Shown in pieces: positions 16,064 to 26,100 of a DNA stretch of 64,000 nucleotides (position 1 is its first letter; each line of letters opens with the position of its first letter). Location: contig PERO01000018.1 in NCBI GenBank assembly GCA_002928875.1, positions 62,001 through 126,000 of the forward strand, written 5' to 3'. The notes beneath the pieces are model-generated. The model had not been told where the DNA came from and did not search any database. It saw only the letters and a program-made list of their open reading frames with translations. A program made the position numbers and the translations under genes. Origin of the DNA: Methylobacterium sp. GTDB lineage: Bacteria; Pseudomonadota; Alphaproteobacteria; Rhizobiales; Beijerinckiaceae.

Positions 16064-18193
16064 ATGACCAGGCTGCGCTGGCATATCGACGAAGTCGATC
16101 GCGGACGCGTACGGGGATGGGCCATCGATCTGTCGGCCCCGCGCGAGCGGCCGGTCCTCGATCTCTTTCTGGACGGAAGATTTGCCGGCCAGGCGCTGGC
16201 AAACCAGAATCGGCCAGACCTGCGCTCGGCCGGCATTGGTGACGGCTATCACGGTTTCGAGTGGCGGCAACCCGAACTTGCCGGGAATGATGCGGCGCAA
16301 CGCGTTGCAGTCGAATGGCCGCAACTCGGCTTCTGGGGGCGAAGCAAGGCCGTTGCAGCGGGAACGATGGGGGTCCGGACATTTCGCACGGCCCAGGCCT
16401 ATCTCGCGACCCGGCATGCTGCGCTCGCAACGAAGACGGGAAGGCCCGCCTCCATTGTCCGGGAGCTTTCGGCCAATTCGGTCGTCGCGCGGTTGATGGA
16501 GCCGGTCCGGCCCGACGCGCTCGGACCTTGTCGGGGCAGCACAATCTCCGCCTACCAATCCTATGTGCTGCATCGGTTCCGCATGGAAGCCGATTTCGAT
16601 CCCGGCTTCACCGATGCCGAGTACCGGCGCTTTCTTCGCTGGTACATCCAGCATTACGGTTCTGTCCGAGCAAATCTTCGTATTCCGCTATCGAGCGCTG
16701 ATCTGGCCCGGCTGAATGCACCCATCAGGGGCGAGCAGAAACGCACCGAGGCCATGGCGATTTTCGAACCGGATTTTGCGGCGCGCCCCGGGTTGGAGGA
16801 TGCCGATTGGGCATTCTCCAATGCCGCGAGTCTCGGCATTTCCGACGCCATCCGGATTGGTTCGGCGCATGGCGACGCACGGCTCGCGCTTTTTGTACGG
16901 CATCACCCCATCCTTCGCGCGGTCGACTCCGCCGATGCGCAAACGCGGGAAATGCTCGCCGACCTGCTTGCTGCCCTGCACCCCGAAGCAGACAGCATCG
17001 TACCGCGTGTTGAATCTGCCAGGCTCTCGAGGTCGAAATCCGGTCCCGTCGATGTCCAGCTTATCGGACCCTTCAGCAAGGCGCTTGGGGTCGGCGAGAG
17101 TTGCCGGCGTATGGCCCATGCACTTTCAGCAACCGGGCTATCATTGCGCACTTGCGATTTCGTCATCGACTACCCGAATGAGGGACTGACCGCCGTTCCC
17201 TTCACGCTCAAGCAGCCGGGCGCGGCACGGATCAATATCCTGCATGTCAACCTCGAAGAGATCCCGAAGGTTCTCGCCTATTGGCCGGATGTGTTCACAG
17301 ACGCGACCAATATTGCCGTCCCTTATCTCGAACTTTCGCAATTGGCCCCGGAACAGGAACTCGGGCTCTCTCTCGTCGATCGTGTTTTCGCTGCAACCGA
17401 GCACATTCGCACTGTCGTCGGCGCTCGCGTCCCGGTCGATGTTGTTGGCAGTGCAGTAGAGATCACCGAACTGCCCGACCGGGTATCTTGCCGGACCAAG
17501 GCGCTTGGCGATTTGTGCGGGCCGCACGATTTCGTTGTGCTGGTGTCCGGGGACGCATTGTCGGGCCTTGAGCGGAAAAATGTCGTTGGAGCTGTCCGCG
17601 CCTTTCTTGCGGCCTTCCCCGATGATCCGACCTGCCGCCTCATCCTCAAGACGCACAGCATCCAGCGGACGCATGAAGCACGGCAGCTCCGCATCTGGGA
17701 GAACCTCCAGGAATTGTCGGCGCGCGACCCGCGCATCATCCTTCTGGACAAGCATCTGGATACGGACGCCTACCGCCAGCTTCAGGCAGCAGCCGATGTC
17801 TACCTGTCCCTCCATCGCGCTGAAGGTCTTGGCTATCACGTGCTGGAATGCATGCAGCTTGGTATCCCCTGCATCGTGACCGATTATTCCGGAACCTGCG
17901 ATTTCAGCACCGCTGAAACAGCTTTGCGCGTCGGATACGAAATGGTGAATGTCCAGACGTGGCAATACCCGTTCACGCGCGGCGAGCAGCTTTGGGCTGA
18001 TCCCAGGTTATCCGATGCCGTGAATCATTTGCGGCAATTGGTGGATGACCCGCAACTCGGGCGAGCACTCGGCCTCAAGGCTCGGACGTTCGTGCACGAG
18101 AATTACACGCTTCAGCCATTCGCCCAAAGGCTCTCGACTTTGCTTCACCCCATCCTTTCGGGTCGGCGGAACGACGGGGCGCCCGCGGACTGA
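16064..18193 (+). CDS. Multi-domain glycosyltransferase with N-terminal RGWA-type module and C-terminal GT4 domain
   Basis: A 709-residue protein. Residues 1-85 form a small module built around GRVRGWAIDLSAPRERPV, FLDGRFAG and GIGDGYHGFEW; a similar module starts the giant protein at 23138-28189, suggesting a shared substrate-binding or targeting unit. Residues about 130-320 are of unknown kind. From about 325 (VQLIGPFSKALGVGESCRRM) a GT-B glycosyltransferase follows, with LSLHRAEGLGYHVLECMQL and CIVTDYSGTCDF as the GT4 donor-binding block. No membrane segment is visible. It stands 79 bases after rfbD and 129 bases before gmd, on the same strand. It is presumably a capsule chain glycosyltransferase, with unknown donor. 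Confidence 0.78.
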   Translation: MTRLRWHIDEVDRGRVRGWAIDLSAPRERPVLDLFLDGRFAGQALANQNRPDLRSAGIGDGYHGFEWRQPELAGNDAAQRVAVEWPQLGFWGRSKAVAAGTMGVRTFRTAQAYLATRHAALATKTGRPASIVRELSANSVVARLMEPVRPDALGPCRGSTISAYQSYVLHRFRMEADFDPGFTDAEYRRFLRWYIQHYGSVRANLRIPLSSADLARLNAPIRGEQKRTEAMAIFEPDFAARPGLEDADWAFSNAASLGISDAIRIGSAHGDARLALFVRHHPILRAVDSADAQTREMLADLLAALHPEADSIVPRVESARLSRSKSGPVDVQLIGPFSKALGVGESCRRMAHALSATGLSLRTCDFVIDYPNEGLTAVPFTLKQPGAARINILHVNLEEIPKVLAYWPDVFTDATNIAVPYLELSQLAPEQELGLSLVDRVFAATEHIRTVVGARVPVDVVGSAVEITELPDRVSCRTKALGDLCGPHDFVVLVSGDALSGLERKNVVGAVRAFLAAFPDDPTCRLILKTHSIQRTHEARQLRIWENLQELSARDPRIILLDKHLDTDAYRQLQAAADVYLSLHRAEGLGYHVLECMQLGIPCIVTDYSGTCDFSTAETALRVGYEMVNVQTWQYPFTRGEQLWADPRLSDAVNHLRQLVDDPQLGRALGLKARTFVHENYTLQPFAQRLSTLLHPILSGRRNDGAPAD

Positions 18194-19294
<1,101 letters not shown>

Positions 19295-19433
19295 TTCCGA
19301 GGCAGAGTGCGTCTCAACTCGGCGTTTCTTCAGTTGCCTTAGATCAATAGTGTTGTTTTTCTAACAAAATTAGATCTCAAGGCAGGGCGGATGTTGGCCC
19401 GCTTGCGTGGCTGAAAAACACAATCCAGGATTT

Positions 19434-20396
19434 TCAATCTCTTTGCGCTGTTCGGGCTCGCCAATAGTCGAGCAGCTCGAGAAGCATGTTGTTTATCGTC
19501 CATTTTGGCTCCCAGCCCGTCAAGGTCTTCAAGCGGGTGGGGTCGCCAATCGTCGCCGGAAGGCCGTTTGGGCGTAGGCGGGCGGGATCCAGAACAACAC
19601 TGACGTTACTTTTGGACATGGCACACAATTGATCAAGCAAATCGCGCATAACATGCCCATGACCAGAACATACGTTGACCAAAAGACGATTGTTTGCAAC
19701 GGAAGCGGTCAGCAATTGAATATAAGCGGCGACGACATCGGAAACATGCAGGAAGTCTCTCTGGAAGACCAGGTCGCCAACGTAGATAACCGGCTCCTTG
19801 TTGCCAAGTTCAATTCGAGCAATTTGAGCAGCAAAAGAAGGTAAGGCAAATCGCTCATCTTGCCCTGGGCCGGTATGATTGAATGCGCGAGCAATGATCA
19901 GACGTGTTTCTGCGGGCAGTATCTGCATCAGCGCATATTCGGCGGCCATCTTCGATGCGGCGTAGGCGTTGTTCGGCTGAAGGAGCGTACTTTCATCGGC
20001 AGGGCCGTTGACAAAGCTTTTTCCATAAACCTCAGCCGATGACGTGAAGAAAAACGTGCTGGCAGGCGCGTGGCGCGCAACAGCCGACGCCAATTCAAGT
20101 GTTCCGCCAAAGTTGACGCGCCAAGTCATCTCGGCAGCGTTGACTGCAACATCGATCGAGGCCTGCGCTGCAAGATGAATCGTAATCTCGGGCCTTAAAC
20201 GGGAAACAATAAGATCAATACTGCTTGGATCAAGAAGATCGCCACGGACAACCTCCCAGCCGCTTGAAAAATTGTCTTGATCCTTCATCAAGACAACTCG
20301 GCGATGTCCCGGATATTGCAGGGTGAGCTTTTCGGCCAGATGCCGTCCTACAAAACCAGTCCCCCCGACCAGTAGCAATACAGGGGCGTTGATCAT
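19434..20396 (-). CDS. rmd: GDP-4-dehydro-6-deoxy-D-mannose reductase
   Basis: An extended SDR of 320 residues. LLLVGGTGFVGRHLAE is the cofactor site, TSSAEVYGKS and NAYAASKMAAEYAL are the catalytic blocks, and RAFNHTGPGQDERFALPSFA is a strong Rmd signature also shared with related deoxyhexose reductases. It would reduce the Gmd product to GDP-D-rhamnose; GDP-6-deoxytalose or another epimer cannot be excluded by eye. ATG 20396 is preferred over the TTG at 20402. The gene is convergent with gmd and divergent from the C-methyltransferase, with a 524-base gap upstream. Its base composition is AT-richer than the rfb genes. Confidence 0.82.
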   Translation of the reverse strand: MINAPVLLLVGGTGFVGRHLAEKLTLQYPGHRRVVLMKDQDNFSSGWEVVRGDLLDPSSIDLIVSRLRPEITIHLAAQASIDVAVNAAEMTWRVNFGGTLELASAVARHAPASTFFFTSSAEVYGKSFVNGPADESTLLQPNNAYAASKMAAEYALMQILPAETRLIIARAFNHTGPGQDERFALPSFAAQIARIELGNKEPVIYVGDLVFQRDFLHVSDVVAAYIQLLTASVANNRLLVNVCSGHGHVMRDLLDQLCAMSKSNVSVVLDPARLRPNGLPATIGDPTRLKTLTGWEPKWTINNMLLELLDYWRARTAQRD

Positions 20397-20920
20397 TTCC
20401 AAAAATACCTCGGGCTAACCGATGTTTTGGCGCAGCAGGCTGCAGCTGAACGGTGATTTTCAACACGGCTCAATGGCAAGGCTCTATGGCAGCCCTCTGT
20501 CCCGTTGTCGATGGCAAACTGTTGTTGTTTCGGCCGGCCAGGACAGGAACGACTGGGGCGGAGTGCGACGAGAGGGAATGGCGGGCGACTCCCTCGCCGC
20601 GGTCGGGCAAGCCGGACGCTGACGGCCTGATCTTTGACTATGGCACAATCCAGCGCTTCGATGCGCAGAACGCTGTCGCAAACAAAGATCGCGGCCACGT
20701 CCCGAGGGGCTTCGAGGCCACACCCCCGAATGGCCATGCGTATGCCAGCCGGAGAAAACTCGCAAAACAGGCCAGCTTTCTGTTGAACATCACTTGAATC
20801 TTGTGCCGCCCGCTTGATGGTCCGCAGCCTACTCATGAAATTTCCGTTTCTGCTAGACGGGACGCGCAAGGCTGACTTATACGAGCACACACGCGAACGA
20901 TGCATTGTCAGGAGGCCTGA
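20397..20920. other. 524-base divergent intergenic region, no confident gene
   Basis: The region separates rmd (minus) from the C-methyltransferase (plus). It contains open frames on both strands (20393-20905 minus, 20453-20797 plus), but neither has a recognisable domain, a good ribosome-binding site or convincing codon use. The minus frame overlaps the start of rmd. It may hold promoters for both flanking genes or the remains of a deleted gene. A clear AGGAGG ribosome-binding site for the following gene lies at its right end. Confidence 0.4.
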
Positions 20921-22159
20921 TTGGCTGAGAGTTACAAAAAGCTGAGCCGTTGCCGTGTAAGTGGTTCGACCTCACTGGTGACCGTGCTCGATCTTGGCGA
21001 ACAGGCTCTGACTGGTGTCTTTCCGCGGAATGCCGAGCAGAAGGTCACAAGTGGACCGTTGCGGTTGGTCTGGTGTCCTGATTCCGGTCTTCTGCAACTC
21101 GCCCATTCTTACAGCCTGGGTGAAATGTACGGTGACAACTATGGATATCGCTCGGGATTGAACCAGAGCATGGTCAATCACCTGACGCAGAAAATACGGG
21201 AGCTCGAGCGGTTCGCAGCCCTCAAGCCCGGCGACGTTGTTCTTGATATCGGAAGCAACGATGCAACGTCTCTGAAGGCATACAGCACGCCAGGACTGAA
21301 GCGCATCGGCATCGATCCTTCGGCCGAAAAATTCCGCGAGTACTATAATTCCGATATTCGGCTTGTTACCGACTTTTTCTCAGCAGAGAATTTTCGTTCA
21401 ACAGGAGAGAGGGGTGCCAATATTGTTACCTCGATCGCAATGTTTTATGACCTTGAAAGCCCTGTGCAATTCGCGCGTGAAATTGAAAGCATTCTGGCGC
21501 CAGATGGCTTGTGGCATTTCGAGCAAAGCTACATGCCATCGATGTTGCGCATGACATCCTACGATACGGTATGCCACGAACACCTCGAATATTACTCACT
21601 TGCAGTTGTCCAGAAGATCCTGCAGCAGGCTGGCCTGCGCCCAATTGACGTCAAAATGAATGGCATCAATGGCGGCAGCTTTGCAGTGACCGCTGTGCGG
21701 CAAGACGACAAACGTCGTGGCGGAGAGGCTGTGATTGAATGGCTTCTCGAGCAGGAAGAGCGTATGGGCCTCTCTACGCCCCGGCCGTATCGCGAGTTCG
21801 AAGAGCGAGTGTTTCGTCATCGCAACGATCTTCGGCGTTTGCTGGAGGCGCTCAAGGCCGATGGCAAACGTGTTCTTGGTTATGGTGCGTCAACAAAAGG
21901 CAACGTCGTCCTGCAGTTCTGTAACATTGGTCCTGATCTCCTTCCGGCTATTGCAGAGGTCAATCCCGATAAATTTGGAAAAGTTACTCCTGGCACGCAT
22001 ATTCCCATCGTTTCCGAAGCGGAAGCGCGGGCGATGAAGCCGGATTACTTCCTTGTCCTTCCATGGCATTTCCGGGACAGCATCGTTCGACGCGAAGAGG
22101 AGTTCCTCGCCTCGGGAGGTCGTATGATCTTTCCATTCCCGGAGATCGAGATCATTTGA
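20921..22159 (+). CDS. Sugar C-methyltransferase-like SAM enzyme
   Basis: A 412-residue three-domain methyltransferase. The TTG start at 20921 is supported by CAGGAGG seven bases upstream. The N-terminal segment (CRVSGSTSLVTVLDLGEQAL ... WCPDSGLLQL) resembles the putative zinc-binding domain of NovU/TylCIII-type sugar C-methyltransferases, with cysteines at CRVSG and WCPDSG. The SAM domain begins GDVVLDIGSNDATSLKAY, and HEHLEYYSL is a family hallmark. The C-terminal domain is GYGASTKGNVVLQFCNIG ... PIVSEAEARAMKPDYFLVLPW. Known relatives C-methylate NDP-keto-deoxysugars, so it may make a branched sugar from an rfb or gmd intermediate; this is inference. The next gene follows after 124 bases. 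Confidence 0.82.
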   Translation: MAESYKKLSRCRVSGSTSLVTVLDLGEQALTGVFPRNAEQKVTSGPLRLVWCPDSGLLQLAHSYSLGEMYGDNYGYRSGLNQSMVNHLTQKIRELERFAALKPGDVVLDIGSNDATSLKAYSTPGLKRIGIDPSAEKFREYYNSDIRLVTDFFSAENFRSTGERGANIVTSIAMFYDLESPVQFAREIESILAPDGLWHFEQSYMPSMLRMTSYDTVCHEHLEYYSLAVVQKILQQAGLRPIDVKMNGINGGSFAVTAVRQDDKRRGGEAVIEWLLEQEERMGLSTPRPYREFEERVFRHRNDLRRLLEALKADGKRVLGYGASTKGNVVLQFCNIGPDLLPAIAEVNPDKFGKVTPGTHIPIVSEAEARAMKPDYFLVLPWHFRDSIVRREEEFLASGGRMIFPFPEIEII

Positions 22160-22283
22160 CCGGATTGCCGATGTTGAGTGCCGAGCGCTAGTCCCATCGA
22201 TCAAACTGTGGTCGGGGGCCGCTCGGATACGGGTTGTTCGCGGCCACGGCTGGGACATCACTTTCATCGCAGGAGGACATTTG

Positions 22284-23099
22284 ATGTCGAACAAGATGAT
22301 TGTGGAGGCATTCTACCGGGAGCAGCTCGGACGTTCACCAGATGACAACGAGGTGTCTCATTGGGCCCGTGTCATCGATAGCGAGGGCGCTTCCGTCTTT
22401 GCGGACCAGATACTGGCCTCGGAAGAGTCAAAAGCAGCCCAGGCTCGCCGACGCGACCGCGAGAAGAGACAATCATATCAATTCAGACTGGCTGAACTCC
22501 AGAAAATTGACAGTTATTTTGTTGATCTTTGCTTTGAAATACATGATTCTCCTGTCGAAATTTGTTTCTCGGAAACGGCGAGAAACCGTTTTCCGATTTG
22601 GCAATTGAAGCGTTTTGCGTCGAGCCCGTTGTTGGATATTTCGTCCGATCTCCGTGTTCAGCCCGCCGTACGCATACGTGCTCGATTTGAGCAGACAGTT
22701 GGTCAAGCCGATCCGGCATTGGATATCGTCCTGATGGATGTGAATCGTCAACGGGCAGAAGCATCAGAAGGTACAGATGGGCTCGGTGGTATCCGGTTAC
22801 ATCCAGAAAAGACTGTTGAGGCGAGCCCGCGCTTCCGCTCCAGACAAAATCTACATGATTTGCGAGGTCCCGTTTTTCCTGATTTCGCATCAGAAATCTA
22901 CGGTTTATTGGAGGGAGAATATCTTGATTCGGAATTTTGCTGGATCAGCAATATAAAGCAAATTTTCGATATGATGGTAATCAGTCATTTTTTGCTCAAC
23001 AATGTAGCAGTCGTGAGGCATATGCTCGAGCAGTGGGATGCCTTGATGGGTGCTAACTTATCACAACGATTTAGATCGTTTTCCGGTGCGTTGCGCTGA
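22284..23099 (+). CDS. Unknown protein with N-terminal DUF4214-like segment
   Basis: A 271-residue protein with ATG 22284 seven bases after AGGAGGA. Residues about 5-45 (IVEAFYREQLGRSPDDNEV ... WARVI) resemble one DUF4214 repeat, a short helical unit found in RTX proteins and in some glycosyltransferases; the metallopeptidase at 37287-39530 contains several. The rest has no recognised domain; it is rich in aromatic and hydrophobic residues near the end (FCWISNIKQIFDMMVISHF). Base use is clearly AT-richer than the flanking conserved genes, pointing to acquired DNA. It is 38 bases from the giant glycosyltransferase and probably co-transcribed. The function is not known. Confidence 0.55.
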   Translation: MSNKMIVEAFYREQLGRSPDDNEVSHWARVIDSEGASVFADQILASEESKAAQARRRDREKRQSYQFRLAELQKIDSYFVDLCFEIHDSPVEICFSETARNRFPIWQLKRFASSPLLDISSDLRVQPAVRIRARFEQTVGQADPALDIVLMDVNRQRAEASEGTDGLGGIRLHPEKTVEASPRFRSRQNLHDLRGPVFPDFASEIYGLLEGEYLDSEFCWISNIKQIFDMMVISHFLLNNVAVVRHMLEQWDALMGANLSQRFRSFSGALR

Positions 23100-23137
23100 G
23101 GGGCGCGCAGATAGTCTCTGGGAGAAGGAAGACGCAG

Positions 23138-26100
23138 ATGATCAACTGGACGAACGCGCCAGTCGCCGGATCGTTCGACGGCGTCGAGAACCGCCGGATT
23201 CGCGGCTGGGTTGCGGTCCCGGAGGGGCATTCTGCAGCGGTCATTCAGATTCTTGTCGATGCCAAATTTTATCGACGGGTGAAGGCAGACCTCTTTCGCC
23301 CCGATCTGCTCGCTGCGGGGATATCGAACGGCGGCAGGGCAGCTTTCGATGTTTCACTGCCGCCCACTGCCGGCAGAGCGCCAATCGAGGTCATTGTTGA
23401 AGGCCCCCTGTTTCGAGCATTGGGGTCAGTCGAGTTCCCAGGGGCTTCACCAGTTCAAGGCAATCTGGCCATCTTGGCAATGGATCGCCAAATTCGCCTT
23501 CGGATTCAGAAGAACAGCAAACGGGGGGAGGGCTCTTCCCCATCTCACGAGTCGATGAAGTTGCGAGTGCCGGGCGGCGGTCAGCATGCATCGCACCAGC
23601 AATCGGAAGAGGTCAATCTCCAACTTTACCGTTGCCATAGGCCGCTGGCTGCCGATTTGGCAGCTCAATTGGCCCAGCAAGAGGCCGATGAGGCTGCAGA
23701 AAAGCTGAAATTCAGAATTTTTGGGCATATCGATGGGCACTATAGCTTGTCTGCCATCAATCGCGGGCTAGCCATTGGGCTGGACCGGGAGCCAGGCTCC
23801 GTAGTCGTCAATCATTTCCATGGTGGGCAGATTGAAGGCGAGCTCACCCAAGTCGACAGCAGTATCTACGAAAGAATATCAAATCTCGTTCAACCATGGA
23901 GCCAAAGTCGCGCGGATGACATCGAACGAGTGTCGATTTGTCATCACTACCCACTGACCGTCGACATTCGCCCTGCGCAGCTCCGGCTGTGTTTTTTCTT
24001 TTGGGAAGAATCGCGCGTTCCAACCGAGCATGTCGAGCATATCAATAAAAACTTTGATGCCGTGCTCGTCGCGTCCCAATTTGTGCGGAAAGTATTGCGG
24101 GATTCTGGCTGTTTCCTTTCCATTCAGGTCGTGCCTGTTGGAGTGAACCTGCACGAGGTCGCGAAGGACGTTAAAGCTGGCGACAACCCTCGCGGGAGGC
24201 GATTTCGATTTCTTCACGTGTCGTCAGCCTTTCCGCGGAAAGGTGTGGATATATTGCTGCGTGCGTTTTTTGAAGAATTTTCAGCCGTTGATGAAGTTGA
24301 ATTGTTTATCAAGACATTTCCAAATATTCACAACACAACTGCCGAGCAAATTCGTATTCTTCAGCAGCAATATCGAAACGGGCCTGTCATCCATCTTGAT
24401 GAAAGTCATCTGACCGATCGCGAACTCGGCGAACTGTATAATTCCGCTGATGCAGTCGTTCTGCCGACGCGCGGCGAGGGCTTCAATCTTCCTGCGGCCG
24501 AAGCGATGGCCTATGGCATTCCGGTTATTTCGACCGGCTATGGCGGGCAATGGGATTTTCTGACCGGTGAAACCGGATGGTGCATTGCGTTTGACTTTGC
24601 ACACGCGGAAACGCACGTCGCATCCCGTGATTCACTGTGGATTGAGCCAAGCAAAGCGCACCTCCGAATGCTTCTTCGGGAGTTTTTTGAAACGAGGGGC
24701 CAGCGGGCGACCGAGCGAACCGTTGGCGGACAGAATGTTGCAAAGACCATTTCAGCGGCAAAAAATTTGGTCAGGAATTACTATACGTGGGAGAATGCGG
24801 GGCAGGCAATTCGCATGTATGCCCAGCGGGTCCTCAATGAGAGTGTGAGGCCAGCGAAGATAAGAGTTGGCTGGATATCAAGCTGGGAATGCCGTTGCGG
24901 AATTGCGGAATATTCTAAGTTTATCTCTCGGGCGTTCAACCAAGAATCGGTGATCTTGGAGTATATCTGCGATAGCCGGACGAGAAGTGGGCCGGGAGTG
25001 CGGCCACTATATGTGGCAAGTCCATCAGAGCCGATGAACGAAGCCTTGGCTTATGTCGCCTCCGCTGCTTTTGATGCGGTTGTTGTCCAGTATCAACCAT
25101 CATTGTTTAATCTCGCTTTGGCGCTGCCCAAACTCGTCCAGATCCAGGTCGATGCACCTGTGTTTCTCTTCATGCATTCCACACGGCATTTCGAGGAGCG
25201 GCCTCCTGCCAACGAGGAGATCGCGTATTTGCGGCAACTCGAGCGTATTTTCGTTCACACGCTGGACGACGTCACCACGCTCAGGAAGCATAATGTCGTA
25301 GAAAACGTTGTTCTCTTTCCCCATGGGGTCAACGCGACGCTTCAGGAGAATGGCGGCCCCGGGGATTGTCGATCGACTATTCGAGAGACGCTTCTAGAGT
25401 TGTCCAGGCGCACACTGTCGGTCGGTGCAGTCGACAAGATAGCACAAGATCTCAGAAGTGAAGGGTTTTGGATCGCGTCATTTGGATTTTTGCTGCCACA
25501 TAAAGGTATTGGTGAACTTGTCGATGCAATTCGGATACTTCATGACGGTGGCAACAAGCACATAAACCTTCTATTGCTCTGTGCGACTCTCGATGACCGC
25601 AGTCGTGAGCAGGCAGCTCAAATCAGGAAGTTGATCGAACTGCATCGCCTGTCGTCATCGGTCATTCTGGTTGAGGAGTTCCTGGAGAGCGAAGAAATCA
25701 ACGCTCTTCTCTCAGCGGCAGACCTTCTTGTCTACGCATACCAGGAAACGTTTGAATCGGCGAGCGGCGCAATTCGGCTCGGGATCGCATCGGGCAGGCC
25801 GATTCTGACAACGCCACTGCGAATTTTCGAGGATGTATTCGAGATAACATTCCAAACGGATGATGTATCGTCCCAGGCTCTCGCTCGCGCAATTCAGCAC
25901 CTGGCATTCGATAAGGCACAGTTGGGTCGCAAGGATGAATTGCGAAACACGTGGGTCGCCGACCGAGACTGGGGTCTGCTTGCTGACCGGCTGTTCCGGA
26001 TCATGCGAGGTACGTTGGCTGACCGTTGGCTTGATGGCGGATCCCGCATGTCACTGCCGGCCATCGCTTTTCCTGCGAATTTGCCTGTTCTCCAAGATCG

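Noticed and set aside
20393..20905. 170-codon frame upstream of rmd on the minus strand
   Set aside because: It has no recognisable domain and no ribosome-binding site, and it overlaps the rmd start; it could be a gene relic but cannot be supported.
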